Source: Siphonodentalium dalli (lineage: Eukaryota > Mollusca > Scaphopoda > Gadilida > Siphonodentaliidae). Taken from it: a stretch of DNA of 64,000 nucleotides. Shown in pieces: positions 1 through 12,403 of this stretch (the first letter of the stretch is position 1; the number at the start of each line of letters is the position of its first letter). The position numbers and the translations under genes were made by a program. The stretch is taken from NCBI GenBank assembly GCA_032622095.1, contig CP136069.1, positions 164,726,394 to 164,790,393 of the forward strand. Reading direction: 5' to 3'. Under the pieces are notes generated by a model. That model was not told the DNA's origin. It ran no database searches and was given only the letters and a program-made list of their open reading frames with translations.

Positions 1-128
1 GTCTAACCCACAAGATTGACTTATACATTTCTATTCAAAGCCAAATAGTCGTCTTTTATTTTTGCGAACTAATGTGTTTATGATGTTCATGTTTTGCTCC
101 CAATACATGTATTTAAAACAAAACAATT

Positions 129-296
129 TCGTGCCTATATTTGCGAATGCCATTCTGTCTCTGTCTGTCTGTATTCTTAGGATGCCCTCTAGTTAGCACC
201 AAAGTAGTTTATATAGTACTCTATATTCCCACAAAATGTCCACATCAGAGTGTTTCACAAAACATTAACCTGGGCAACGCCGGATAACTCTGTTAT
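129..296 (+). mobile_element. Short internally deleted Helitron relic
   Basis: Both ends match the larger Helitron at 24507-27765. The left end carries ctatatttgcgaatg followed by a tctg-rich run (about 137-175). The right end carries taacctgggcaacgccgg (265-283), a GC-rich hairpin, then a decayed terminus where CTAG is expected. Almost all internal sequence is missing, leaving about 170 bp. Helitrons start with TC, end with a hairpin plus CTRR and make no target duplication. The first and last bases here are degenerate, so boundaries are approximate. Confidence 0.5.
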
Positions 297-1520
297 TATA
301 TATATAAATCTCCGCGTTGCCAAAGTCGCGCAGTCCATGACAGGTATGAAGACTGGTGGAGAGGACACCAAACTGTATAACAAATGTCACCGATTTAACC
401 AATAGGTTTATAGCCATGACGCGACATACATGTATAATATGGTATACATGTTGATGTATATCGAAAGCAAACGTTAATCGACGTACGTACGATATAACCT
501 CATCTCAATCTCACCATCTTGCAACATAACTATCTTCACACACTTGCACTTTCAAGTTTCAGATATATTTTTGTCGTTATGACCTTTCATGTAGTTTCCA
601 TGTTTTTATATATCAGACGTTCCACAACATGTTCCCATCATCTCCGAAACACTTCATGTCATACAGGTGTGCAAGGTCTGAGTGCCAGGTCCCGACGTTT
701 AAAATTTCAAACACCATGCATGCATATGTCCTCTTCTCCAACCACGAGGACCAATTGCTGCTCAGTACTCATATCGAACAACCGACTAAAATGCCAATGA
801 CATGTTCGATAGAGCAGTATAGAGCAGTAATTGGAACTTTTGACTTGAAGAAGAAGACATAAAAGACCCTTGTGACAAGAGTCGAAACTCTGAAATATAG
901 TTTCCGGACACACAATTTAAACTTATTATTCATTTAAATTTGTTCATCTTAATAGTCTCAGGTGACATTGAGATAACCCATGTCATACATTGCATGACAC
1001 TAACCACACAACTTCAATTTGCCATTACAACACAAATGCGTGCAGCAATTTCCACATTGGTCATCAACACTGTGTATATTAACCGCATGCGATCATGCAT
1101 CATAGACAATCTGTAACAAATGTAACACGGAACATCGGGCAGGCTTCGCTCTATACCCATTCCCATGAATTGTTAATACTTCATGTTGAATTTCAGACGC
1201 TTGATTGAATAGCATTACACTATTGATGCAAATTAATGGATTCCGGACAATAGCGTCATGACAAAAATCGAATCAAGGCCCAAAACAGTTCATTTTCTCA
1301 AAACAAACGGGCATCTATATTTGATGAACTTATTGCAGCGATGACGCATGTGCTTTAAACTAACGAGTAATAAGATAGCTGCTCTGTGTGCGACTTTGAA
1401 AAAATGATGGCTGAATGATTTGTATCTGATTGAAATATTTGATAATATTTTGATTTATCACTGCAGATCCATTACATCGGCATTATGCCCAAAGCGCTAC
1501 AATACCACATTTTACAACTA
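297..1520. other. Unannotated AT-rich DNA
   Basis: No coding exon, RNA gene or clear repeat was recognised. Small frames of up to 93 codons near 519-913 overlap on both strands and show no domain, signal peptide or splice context. Confidence 0.5.
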
Positions 1521-2087
1521 TGCTGTCCGCGCTAGACCGTAATTTACTTTTGCCAAATAATTTGCCAAATGAAAATATTTTTTGCCAAATTGTATTAGCA
1601 TTTGCCAAATGCATCCTTGATAGTTTCATTTTCTGCAACCTTAATTATTATGCTTAGAAATTCGCGTGTTGAACGACTTTTGATATCGATAGAAAAAGCA
1701 GTTAATAATCAATTATACTGGCATATATATTGTATATAATACAACAATAAGCCAATCACAGAACAATACAATTGTAGACGGGTTGCTTCATCAGAAGGGC
1801 ATATCACAGGAGGATTAGTAATCCCTCCAACCATAAGTACTAATGCTATGAAATTAACTGCTTGTTAACAGAGGTGTTAACTTCTCCTAAACCTAATAAA
1901 ACTCCACTAATATAATTATGTTTTAAGAGTTTCCTGAAATGATCGGTAATGATTGACCAGTATTTTTCAAATTGCTTGAGGAATTAAAAAATGACTTGCC
2001 AAAACTTTTGCCAAATGAAAATATTTTTTGCCAAATGTGAATTATTTTTGCCATTGGCAAATTTGGCAAGTGGCAGCGCGAACCATG
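1521..2087. mobile_element. Decayed hAT-like MITE with TTTGCCAAAT subterminal repeats
   Basis: The left end reads tgctgtccgcgctagacc and the reverse complement of the right end contains ggttcgcgctgcc. These match each other and the better-preserved terminal repeat CAGTGTTCGCGCTAGACC of the element at 41766-42216. Several copies of tttgccaaat cluster just inside both ends (about 1552-1612 and 1998-2062), as expected for subterminal transposase-binding motifs. No clear target duplication survives. A CAGTG-type terminus suggests hAT; this is inference. Confidence 0.5.
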
Positions 2088-2250
2088 GCTGTCGCCAAAC
2101 TAAAATAAGGGTTTCATTTGTTACATTCCATTGTGCTATGGCATATGCGTTGTATAATTTTCCAGTTTCATGGTTGAGGGGAATGTCATTTACGTCGTGT
2201 GACGGGATGCCTATGGTACTCATGTTAGACACTACTACCATTGTTCTCCC

Positions 2251-3161
2251 AGGTTGGTAAGTAACTTACCAACCTGCGATGAAGAGTTGATAAGTGACTT
2301 ACCAACCTGCGCCGAGCGGGCGTGCTCGACAAGTACGATTAACCTGGTGAGTGAGATTAATATTATCCATCATGATCTGGGGTGTGGGATGGAAAAATCT
2401 CACCCTCGGGGCCAGACATTTGGGCCAGACACGAGGTTTGCCGAGTGTCCGGACCAAATATCTGGCCCCGAGGGTGAGATTTTTCCATGCCCACATCCCA
2501 GGTCATGATGAATCATTTTTCTCCCAACCCAAGAGCCTCATTCCGATTTTTTTTTTTATACCAATCTTTGGGACATTCCAGTAGCTTCGTAACGGTATAT
2601 TTGGGGAGAAATCTGATGCGATATTCGTGATTATCTGGGATGATTTCAGGGGGGGCGAATTTTGTTTACGAGACGTGAGGTAGGGGGCGGTGGGTAGGTA
2701 CCCGAGGTTGGTAAGTAACTTACCAACCTGCGATGAAGAGTTGATAAGTGACTTACCAACCTGCGCCGAGCGGGCGTGCTCGACAAGTACGATTAACCTG
2801 GTGAGTGAGATTAATATTATCCATCATGATCTGGGGTGTGGGATGGAAAAATCTCACCCTCGGGGCCAGACATTTGGGCCAGACACGAGGTTTGCCGAGT
2901 GTCCGGACCAAATATCTGGCCCCGAGGGTGAGATTTTTCCATGCCCACATCCCAGGTCATGATGAATCATTTTTCTCCCAACCCAAGAGCCTCATTCCGA
3001 TTTTTTGTTTTATACCAATCTTTGGGACATTCCAGTAGCTTCGTAACGGTATATTTGGGGAGAAATCTGATGCGATATTCGTGATTATCTGGGATGATTT
3101 CAGGGGGGGCGAATTTTGTTTACGAGACGTGAGGTAGGGGGCGGTGGGTAGGTACCCGAGG
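2251..3161. repeat. Two near-identical 454-bp tandem copies containing hairpins
   Basis: Copy 1 is 2251-2704 and copy 2 is 2705 to about 3161. The only difference I found is a T to G change in the T-run (2547-2557 versus 3001-3011). Each copy opens with the palindrome ttggtaagtaacttaccaa and carries a roughly 110-bp inverted repeat (2380-2496; 2834-2950) whose arms contain aaaatctcaccctcggggcc and its complement. The identity implies a very recent duplication or an assembly duplication. Confidence 0.9.
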
Positions 3162-6100
3162 CCGGAAACAGTTTTTGACCACTTTTTTTTCATTGACATA
3201 TTTTCAACTGTTTTAAACATATTTGTTTATATGTTGTGGCTTGTTGGAATATGAGAAGCACTAATACATTCAATATTGATATAATTACCCCCATAAGTTG
3301 ATATAAAATGGAAAAATAGTGAATATTGTGTGGGTGGGTCCCAAAATTTTCATTGATTTTTTTTGCGCGCAAATGTTTTTTATTGTGTCTGTTTCAGCTT
3401 GCTTTGCAGTTTTTATATTGAAAATTGTCTAGTTCACGGTGTAGTTCAATAAAAAAATACTTCAGATAGCTCTAGGGTAGGGTGAACTTAATGCAGCCTG
3501 ACAATATCAGCTAACAACTCATGACAGAATATTACAATAATTCTTATACTTCATGACAGTCTCTTTACTCATACAGTTAGCTGATGCATGAGTGTAATGT
3601 ATGAAATAATGTATCAGAATAATGTATAGTTAATAATATATAGTAGACACAGGTAGACATATAATAGTAAATCAAGAGTACAGCCGGTATGCTGTAAACA
3701 GAAGACCAAATTGGAGTTATCTTCCCTACACCAACACAATGACGTTACGCTTACTGTGACCTCGTCTCCACGGTCACGTCACTAAAGTGCACATCCGTGT
3801 ATATGGATTTCGCACTAAATTGACCATCCGCGTTCAAACTCAAAGGGTTAAACATTATTTTAGGCCTAGCCAATCCTAAGTCGTAATGCGAGGTCGGGTC
3901 GGTGGTCATGCAGGCATACATAAAAACTAATTCGTACACTGGTTCATATGCACATTTTCCTTTTTGGTATTACTATAGGCTCTAGGCCTACTAGTTGATG
4001 CTGGTTGATGTCTGAAAAAAAGTTAAATTTAATTTTGTGTAATTGTTTATTCTATTATAGGCCCTAACACTGGCCCTAGTTATTTTTTGTTGTCATTCCA
4101 GGGGATTCAACATATTTTTCATCTACTCACACAGATGAATAGGCTGGGTTATAAATTTACCAGTATAATCACATCATATTCTACCTTTGTTCGATTGCTT
4201 AGAGTTCAATTTTCCACATGTTTGTAACAGGAAGTCAGCTGAGGAAGTAACATTTAATTTGGTCTTTCAAAGAAGGGACCAATATAGAGCGGTTGGTCGT
4301 TACAGAGGGGACCAATATAAAGTTTTGGGGTTTTGGGGGGTGGGTGTCTAAAATTTTATGAAAAAAAATGCAAGAAAGGGTGGGTGGGTGTAAAAAAAAT
4401 GGCAATGTAAAAAAAACACCCCCACGTCTCGCAACTTTTTTACGCCCCCCCCTGATGATTTCGGTATATACCAAAGCGCGTCACACGTGCGCGCAGGGTT
4501 AATACGTTAGAGTGAAATCGACATGGTCTTGTGAAATCTAAATGAATACGTCACATCGTTCCACCTGCATAGATTCCGAGAAACGAACGTATTGATATGA
4601 AGTATATACAACTGGACTAATCGTGTTTGTCATGGGAAATGCCCATATTTGTACCATTAGAAAAGGAAACAGGTGTATATATGACAGACAAAATTAATGT
4701 TAGTTAGACGCGTTCGACGATTTATTGCAACGATGACAACAGTACTGTTCGAATGTGGAACTATTGCGTTCGTCATTTGTGAAGCGGCTATTGTTTACCT
4801 GTTACGAAATGTGCAAGTGGTGCCAGTTTCGCTTGGGGCCTTCCGTTTGATGGAATATGTTCGCAAATTAGTCGTTTATATTGCATATTATGCAACTCTG
4901 TGTCTGCAAGTGAGGTTATGTTGAAGGTTCTTCGCGATTAACATGTTGGAGTCTTATCTCCATTTGTATTAGCGTCCACAAATTCGTCCGTATTTGTTTA
5001 CTTGAAACGTGAAGCGTAACTGGTTGGTCGCCATTGTTTTAGTTGACACAAAACACGATGACGGATTGTTAAGTTAGTTCCGGCTCTTAATTAAATAGGT
5101 AAAGCAGTCACGGTAGGGTGAGACAGCTGGTCACGTGTTGGGTGAGACAGGGAAATCTCACCCAGCTATCCCACACGGGCTGCCTGTGCTAAAATGTGTA
5201 TGGTGTGGGAGAAAATCCCTTTCCACAGCTAATCTGTGTCGGCTGAGTGAACTTTATGACAGCCAGTATGAATGACAACGTATCGACAGGGGTTGGGTGT
5301 CTCCACTTTAGGTCAATGTTCTCAACAATCGGACACGTCCGACACAACGTATATTTCAATTGAGTTTTAGGCCAAATGTAGAATGTTTACCTACATTCAG
5401 TTAATTTTTCACTAAAAACATCAGTTTGAAGATATACAACCATTTAAGGGCCAGGCACTGGGTTGGACAATGGGAATTTGTGTATGTTTCAAAGCGAGCG
5501 GGGTGGGGGCTACGGTTGAAAAGTGATCGTGGCCAACTGACCAGTTCGACGGGAGAATGTCCATAATGAGAACATGCTTAAATGCACATACCTGTACATG
5601 CCATGCACCGTTACAAATTGTTTTTGTACGCAAATAAAACATGCAGGCAGTGGACGATCGACCGAATTTAATCGCATTTAATATCCAATGTGTACTAAAA
5701 CAATTACTGCAAAATTGACTTCATTGGGCTGAGAGGTTGTGTGTGTGTCTGTGCACGGATTCGTGTTCAAATTCTTTGTACATCACAACATTTCCAACTG
5801 TTAGAAATTATTTTACCTGATCGACAGCCCAGTCGCTACAGATATTTCAAAGTGATGCTATTTAAGTCCGGATTTCCGATACGAATTTGGCAAATATTCG
5901 ACTTTATAAATAAAAATTAAAAATTTTAATAATTTAACGCTGAATAGGGCCTATACTGGTTAAAAGATCAAACTGTCAAATAAATTTAACCTATTCTAGT
6001 CGAACATTTCCAACTGGTGATGTGTTATATACAAACGTTTGCCAATTTTGACCACAGTTATGGTGTTGACACCCAAGGATCTCGCGCGCGACAGGAGGGG

Positions 6101-6953
6101 ATGTGGGTGCAATGGTGTCTCAATTGATAGTCAACATTTTCAACAATTGTAAATTTCATACCTAACACGACATTAGTTGGAAATATCACACCAACATTAA
6201 GTTGAAATTGTTCTTATAGTTTGACTTATTAGTAGGGAATTTGTTGTTTTGAGACCAACATTTGCATATTTTCCTACTTTGGTCAAAATCTAAATATTAT
6301 TAAGGATGGTTTGTTTCGTCTGTTGCCAGCGTTTCCATCGTCCCAGAAGAAATATTGTAAAAAAAAAAAAAAATTCAATAGTGTTTCCATTGAAAATTCA
6401 AATAAATATCAAGATACGGTATCTCTACCAGTGCGCACCAGTCATGCTTCCTTTCTGACTCTGTAACCGGCTGGGTACTAGTCCGTGTTTCTACATTTAG
6501 CATGGGATTTTCCAGCCAAAATGGCGAAACCCGATCGCACTAAAGTCAAAGTTTCTATGTGCTTTGAGAACAATTCACACACTAAAACATAATGACAGAA
6601 TGGAAAATCAGAGCGGTAGTTTTGTGGCGATTTTCGCAAGCTACTCATCAAAATTGCAGCAAATTAGAATTATTGTGTTTGACTTGCCGTTCGAGATGTG
6701 ACAATGTCGTACGCGTGCGTTTATACTTTTGTGATGATAAAAATAATCGGAGAACCGAATCACACTGTTTCGAAATATAGTTCCTCGGTTTTAGTGGGAC
6801 TTTTCAAACATAAGGTCCAAAATTTATACAAATTTTGTTCGATATTTTGTGTGCTTAACAAGGGCAGCATGTGGCTCTATTCGTTTAGTATATATTTTAA
6901 TATCGCGGAAGTCCACCAAATGTGGGTGAAATGTCGCCGGTAGCAGAGGTCTT
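3162..6953. other. Unannotated DNA with minor low-complexity patches
   Basis: No gene recognised. A G-rich stretch at 4320-4392 (including ggggttttggggggtgggtg) is followed by a C-rich stretch at 4419-4452. A small hairpin of gggtgagac and tctcaccc lies at 5141-5166. The motif caaactcaaagggttaaac at 3834-3852 resembles the right end of the 48411-48666 MITE family and may be a relic. Frames at 4697-4924 and 6592-6943 lack recognisable features. Confidence 0.5.
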
Positions 6954-7404
6954 GGTTACACTGGTGTAAATGTTTTCCATAGGCCTCAGTGCTAACGTTT
7001 TAGCGTATACTGTTGGCAATGTAAATTTTGGGTCCAAAATTTTCTTTAAATCTGAAAATTTGACATTTGGGGAAACTTTTTACACAAAAAAGCATGTCCG
7101 TCTAGCAGGGAAATCGCCTTTAAATCTTGTGTTTTCGTAACTAGTGTCAGAACCGCATAAAAAATTACTGTCATATTTTGGACCACACTAAAAAATTCAA
7201 ACTTCACTGCAAAGGGTTAATTCCTGTGCCAATGGCTATTTTACCTATGGGAAATCATAGGGAAGAGGTGTGATGATTTTTTTTATGCAAAAAGCACACA
7301 AGGCTATTGACCAATCAGGGCCCAGTGTCTATTTTATTCTCTCCTATATATTCCTCCCGTATCCGCTAGATGTCACTCGGAACCCTATTTACACCAGTGT
7401 AACC
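6954..7404 (+). mobile_element. MITE family A, copy A1 (451 bp)
   Basis: The copy is bounded by perfect inverted repeats GGTTACACTGGTGTAAAT and ATTTACACCAGTGTAACC. Each terminal repeat is itself palindromic (TTACAC-TG-GTGTAA). There is no coding capacity. A solo diverged copy at 39354-39809 shows that A is a unit able to occur on its own. The superfamily is unassigned. A1 is followed directly by spacer S. Confidence 0.85.
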
Positions 7405-8294
7405 TAAAGCGATAGCCCGCTTTTTCACGGAATAATTGTAATTCCCTACATTTCTTCAGAATTACCCATCAATGGGAAAAAAATGTGTTCAAAACAATAT
7501 CACTTCTGTGGTTCTTTATTTATCACTCACAATTTAACCCCACCCCTTTAACGCATTATTGATCAAAAAAGCACGATTTTCCACCACAAGTCATGTTCGG
7601 GCCCAATTTCGGGTCTGGTGTTGCAAACTTGGATCAGCTATGGAAGATTGTATAAGATTCTTTCCATGAGAGAACTTCTGGTGATGTGAGGTCATTGAGT
7701 CCAGACCTGATCAGCTGAGCATGAAGCACATTACTTTATCAGCACATGGAAGACTAAAATATAACATTTTGAGGTCTGCAAGGGTGATCCAAGATAACTG
7801 GATGTGGGTGTATATTGAATTAGCTAAATAAAGATATGCTCTCTTTGAACTGCTGACGCATTTTATTAAATGTGTCCAAGTTTTAGTGCTATTAACCTTC
7901 AAATGGCCATACCCACCAGTGAACATGACACACTTTTATGATATATATCTGTATATCACTGGCTATAAAATCCAAAATACTTGTTAGATTAACTTCTTAT
8001 AACAATTGATATATGTGTCATTGACATGCTCATGTTATGGTTCATTTGCATTATCATGTGACTATTACCACCTTGAACATTTTTGAAAATACCTTGAAAA
8101 ATTGACATTTTTTATGAAAAATCATTATATTTGTTTGGCTGATGTAAGTGAAAGAAGACATCAGCAGCAAGAATAGCCACACCCTGCATGAGAGATTCAT
8201 TGGACTGAAAGACCAGGCTGTGAAAAATGCATTAAAATACTTTAAAGTGACTCACAGGATTAAAAAATGGCAAAAAGCTCAGTTTTTCCCTTTA
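7405..8294 (+). repeat. Spacer S, copy S1, of the A-S composite repeat
   Basis: This 0.9-kb segment joins two A copies and recurs at 11536-12403 and, inverted, throughout 15776-21078. It holds a frame reading MKEDISSKNSHTLHERFIGL near its right end (8148 onward) and a second frame near 7720-7990 that is interrupted by stops here but open in the copy at 11857-12114. I recognise no domain. Differences between copies include stops, so these frames are probably not functional. Confidence 0.8.
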
Positions 8295-8738
8295 GGTTAC
8301 ACTGGTGTAAATGTTTTCCATAGGCCTCAGTGCTAACGTTTTAGCGTATCCTGTTGGTAATATAAATTTTGGGTCTAAAATTTTCTATTAAATATGAAAA
8401 TTTGACATTTTGGGAAACTTTGTACACAAAAAAATCATGTCCGTCTAGCAGGGAAATCGCCTTTAAATCTTGTGTTTTCGTAACTAGTGTCAGAACCCCA
8501 TAACAAATTACTGTCATATTTTAGACCACACCAACAAATTCAAACTTCACTACAAAGGGTTAATTACTGTGCCAATGGCTATTTTACCTATGGGAAATCA
8601 TAGGGAAGAGGTGTGATGATTTTTTATGCAAAAAGCACACAAGGCTATTGCACCACCAGTGTCTATTTTATTCTCTCCAATATATTCCTCCCGCATCTGC
8701 TAGATGTTACTCCGAACCCTATTTACACCAGTGGAACC
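8295..8738 (+). mobile_element. MITE family A, copy A2
   Basis: Starts with GGTTACACTGGTGTAAAT; the right end is mutated to ACACCAGTGGAACC. It sits between S1 and block D1. Confidence 0.8.
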
Positions 8739-8810
8739 TCTTACCGAGTCATCAATGGAGGTAAACCCTGCGTGGAGTTTGCTACATTTCATTGCACTGC
8801 ATGCAGTTAA

Positions 8811-9288
8811 AGGTACTCAATCCGATAAAACTCCTCTCAATTACTATTTCAATGGCTTCGGGGGTGAAAAATATTGGATTCGAGTCGAGGAAGTCACCCA
8901 TCAAAGCTCAGATTTGTTAGATATCGATTTTAGAAATCTATTATTTTTCATTATCGGGAATACTTTCTGGCCCAAAACTCAGTCAAAATTGCGTTATTAT
9001 TACCACTTGATTTTAGAGTTATCCATCCAGTCTGTTTGAATAGTGTTTTGGTGTACACATCTCGCGCAGGTTACGAAACTGACGGCAATTATTAGTACTC
9101 ATCTCGAGAAGCTAACAAATTTCAAAAATCAATATCTACTAACTCTGAGCTTTGTTTATGGGTTCCTCGACTCGAATCAAATATTTTTTACCCCCACAGC
9201 CAAAGAAATAGTAATATAGGACCCTCTGATCGGATTGTTGTTGTTGGAATCTGTTGAGATGGTGACCCTCTGTTCGGATTGAGTACCT
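8811..9288. mobile_element. TTAA-flanked foldback MITE, copy 1 (478 bp)
   Basis: Terminal inverted repeats begin AGGTACTCAATCCGA, with arms of over 100 bp (8811 to about 8925 and about 9125-9288) that stay alignable through gattcgagtcgaggaa. TTAA occurs immediately outside both ends (8807-8810 and 9289-9292). A TTAA target duplication is known for piggyBac and Kolobok elements. The 111-codon frame across this region is a by-product of the element. Confidence 0.8.
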
Positions 9289-9981
9289 TTAAGGCATTCA
9301 TAATCCAGTATCACGGCTGAATGTCTATTCAAATGCAACCTGACAGCGATCAATTCAGAGCACAATAATGTTCACAGTAAGTTACTCGATCAATCCGCCC
9401 GATGGGGGGTCTATAACGCCATGGCGCTATTGATATGTCGCAGAGGTGACAAATTATTCCAAACAGACAGAAATATAGTATGGTGCTGCCTGCCTGCTGT
9501 CATATTCACTAGTTGTCTACTGAAAGTGATGGGAGGGCGATAAATTCAACCCAGATACTGGTCAAATATCGACAGAACCACAGGTACGTGGAACAAATTG
9601 ATCCCACTACCAAACGAACATCAGAGAGACTCTCTTATGTACTTTGGGGAGTATGGTAATTTTGTTGATATAAACAGTATTTATTCCATATAATTCCAAA
9701 ATGTATTGTACAACATATGATGTATGGATATTGGTTGTATTGAGGGGATCCGATATCAAGCACAACGCTTATTGGTGTCGTTTCCGGTCACGTGTGAATA
9801 AGCCCACACTGCGAGAATGCGTACATACAATTAGATGTTCATGATAAGTTTAGAAATTGTTGTAATATCATAAATGTATATATATGTTACTCAGCTACTC
9901 ACAGTGTGTGCCGGATCGATAGATAGATATATCTAGAATGGCAAGATCATAAAACTTAATGCAGACATGAAATGCAAGTAA

Positions 9982-10326
9982 AAGAATCTGATCTACAATA
10001 TACAATGCGCATCGTGTCGAGAGTCCTATATTGGACAGACTGGTAACCTGTCGGAAAGAATACGTATACACCGTCAACATATACATATACACCGTCAACA
10101 TATACATATACACCGTCAACATATACGTATACACCGTCAACATATACGTATACACCGTCAACATATACGTATACACCGTCAACATATACGTATACACCGT
10201 CAACATATACGCCATGAGGTATACCGCAAGACCCCCCTCAGTGAACATCTTGATGTTTGTGGGAGGGGAAACTTCTCTATTTTCCCATTTTATAAAATGG
10301 CACACGATGGCATTGCTCAGAGACTT
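9982..10326 (+). pseudogene. GIY-YIG endonuclease fragment (Penelope-like retroelement type)
   Basis: The frame running through 9994 reads LIYNIQCASCRESYIGQTGN then LSERIRIHRQH (9988 to about 10080). This matches the (V/I)YxIxC-xxC...YIGxTGxLxxRxxxH signature of GIY-YIG nucleases carried by Penelope-like retroelements and related invertebrate repeats. After a 21-bp minisatellite the same frame resumes as HEVYRKTPLSEHLDVCG and FSIFPFYKMAHDG, matching the usual continuation. In-frame stops lie just before (9979-9981) and after (10327-10329), and the upstream RT is absent, so this is a broken fragment. The next frame segment stays open to about 10452. The whole fragment is missing from the paralogous block D2. 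Confidence 0.75.
10060..10210 (+). repeat. 21-bp minisatellite inside the GIY-YIG frame
   Basis: About seven copies of acaccgtcaacatatacgtat (21 bp), with two early copies carrying catat. The period is a multiple of three and expands the conserved RxxxH region of the GIY-YIG frame as a seven-residue repeat (IRIHRQH or IHIHRQH). Longer frames on either strand here are products of this array. Confidence 0.95.
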
Positions 10327-11095
10327 TGAATGGAAACCCATTTCCAGCAACGTTTTCAAACAAAGCTGAACGTCATAGGAAAGAAAGCAGCAAAAACCAA
10401 TTTCTATTTCCCACAAGATATATCAAAATGAGATATTTTTTTCATATGAAGTAATAGAAAGAAATTGATTGAAAATAGATTTAGTACAGCGGGAACGAAG
10501 TATAGATCGGTATAGAGAAGAGGTGACTTATCAAATGTTTGGATGAGTCTGATATGCAACAGTCTGATAGGTATAGGAAGGACAGATGGGGCGTGTAAGT
10601 GATAAGCTATTGCTTTGAAATTATACACCTCTATCATTTGGATTTGTATGAATATTTATTAATATCAACACTAATATTTCTATTTCCCACGCGTTTTTCG
10701 ACAATATGTCGCAATATGTACATGTTAGATGATAGATGATATGTATACGTGTCGTTCAAGTGGAAGCCCTTGGTTTTGCGGTCGTAGTATTATTTTAGTA
10801 TTTTTGTTCGAATAATGTATTTCTGAACTTCTCGGAAAATCGTTATGTTATCTTCCTGCGATAGTTCATTCAAACCATGTAGCAGTATATATATATGCCG
10901 TTGTTACATGTATCAGATACTTCATTCATCAATAAGACTCGCTGTGCACTGTATACTTGACATTCAATTAGATACTGTTCTGTGCGTTCTCTACTTCACC
11001 GTGCACAGGTACACATGGGCCGTTCAGAAACGAAGTTAAACTATTTGTGGTACTTCAGATTGCAACAGTTTAATCTGAAGCACGCGCATGCATAA

Positions 11096-11535
11096 GGTTT
11101 CACTGGTGTAAATGTTTTCCATAGGCCTCAGTGCTAACGTTTTAGCGTATACTGTTGGCAATATAAATTTTGGTTCCAAAATTTTCTTTAAATCTGAAAA
11201 ATTGACATTTGGGGAAACTTTTTAGGCAAAAAAATCGTGTCCGTCTAGCAGGGAATTAGCCTTTAAATCTTGTGTTTTCGTAACTAGTGTCAGAACAGCA
11301 TAAAAAAATACTGTCATATTTTAGACACACCAAAAAATTCAAACTTAACTACAAAGGGTTAATTCCTGTGCCAATGGCTATTTTACCTATGTGAAAACAA
11401 AGGGAAGAGGTGTGATGATTTATATTTTATGCAAAAAGCACACAAGGCTATTGACCAATCAGGGCCCAGTGTCTATTTTATTCTCTCCCACATCTGCTAG
11501 ATGTTACTCGGAACCATATTTACACCAATGTAACT
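11096..11535 (+). mobile_element. MITE family A, copy A3
   Basis: Begins GGTTTCACTGGTGTAAAT and ends ACACCAATGTAACT, each terminal repeat carrying a point change. Follows block D1 and precedes spacer S2. Confidence 0.8.
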
Positions 11536-12403
11536 TAAAGCGATAGCCCGCTTTTTTGCGGAACAATTGTAACTCTCTACATTTCTTCAGAATTACCCAC
11601 CAATGGAAAAAAAATGTGTTCAAAAACAATATCACTGTGGTTCTTTATTTATCACACATAATTAAACCTCACCCCTTTTAACACATTATTCATAAAAAGC
11701 ACAATTTTCCACCACAAGTCATATTCAGGCCCCATTCTCGCCCAGTTTTTGGGATCTGGTGTTGCAAACTTGGATCAACTATGGATTGATCCATGAGAGA
11801 ACTTATGGTGATGTGAGGTCATTGATTCCAGATCTGATCAGCTGAGCATCAAGCACATGACTTTATCAGCACACGGAAGACTAAAATATGACATTTTCAG
11901 GTCTGCAAGGGTGATCCAAGATAACTGGATGTGGGTGTATATTGAATTAGTTGAACAAAGATATGCTCTCTTTGAACTGGTGGAGCATTTTCTTAAATGT
12001 GTCCAAGCTTTAGTGCTATTAACCTTCAAATGGCCATACCCACCAGTGGAAATGACACACTTTTATGATATATATCTCTATATCACTGGCTATAAAATCC
12101 AAAATACTTGTTAGATTAACTTCTTATAACAATTGATATATGTGTCATTGACATGCTCATGTTATGGTTCATTTGCATTATCATGTGACTATTACCACCT
12201 TGAACATTTTTGAAAATACCGTGAAAAATTTACATTTTTTATGAAAAATCATTATATTTTTTTGGCTGATGTAAGTGAAAGAAGACATCAGCAGCAAGAA
12301 TAGCCACACCGGACTGAAAGACCAGGCTGTGAAAAATGCATTAAAATACTTTAAAGTGACTCAAAGGATTCAAAAATGTCAAAAAGCTCAGTTTTTCCCT
12401 TTA
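11536..12403 (+). repeat. Spacer S, copy S2
   Basis: Same segment as S1, lacking about 18 bp near 12311 (the ctgcatgagagattcatt present in S1). It keeps an 85-codon open frame at 11857-12114 (containing YDIFRSARVIQDNWMWVYIE) with no recognised domain. Confidence 0.8.

Larger units (their letters stand above)
8739..11095. repeat. Segmental duplication block D1
   Basis: Repeated at 13189-15067 (D2) with high identity. Like D2, it is flanked by A copies on both sides. D1 has an extra segment of about 514 bp (9876-10389) carrying a GIY-YIG relic and minisatellite. D2 keeps about 28 bp near 13850-13878 that D1 lacks around 9400. A short hairpin (cttcagatt, aatctgaag) lies near 11055-11081 in D1. 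Confidence 0.9.

Noticed and set aside
4320-4452. Possible G-quadruplex or telomere-like tract (ggggttttgggggg)
   Set aside because: Single irregular G-rich run without tandem telomere repeats; not enough to call a structural element.
8704-9039. 111-codon plus-strand frame
   Set aside because: It crosses a MITE A end and the TTAA foldback element, has no domain, and is broken in the D2 paralogue.
9895-10416. 173-codon minus-strand frame with repeated YMLTVYT-like peptides
   Set aside because: It is the reverse-strand shadow of the 21-bp minisatellite; the meaningful frame is the plus-strand GIY-YIG one.
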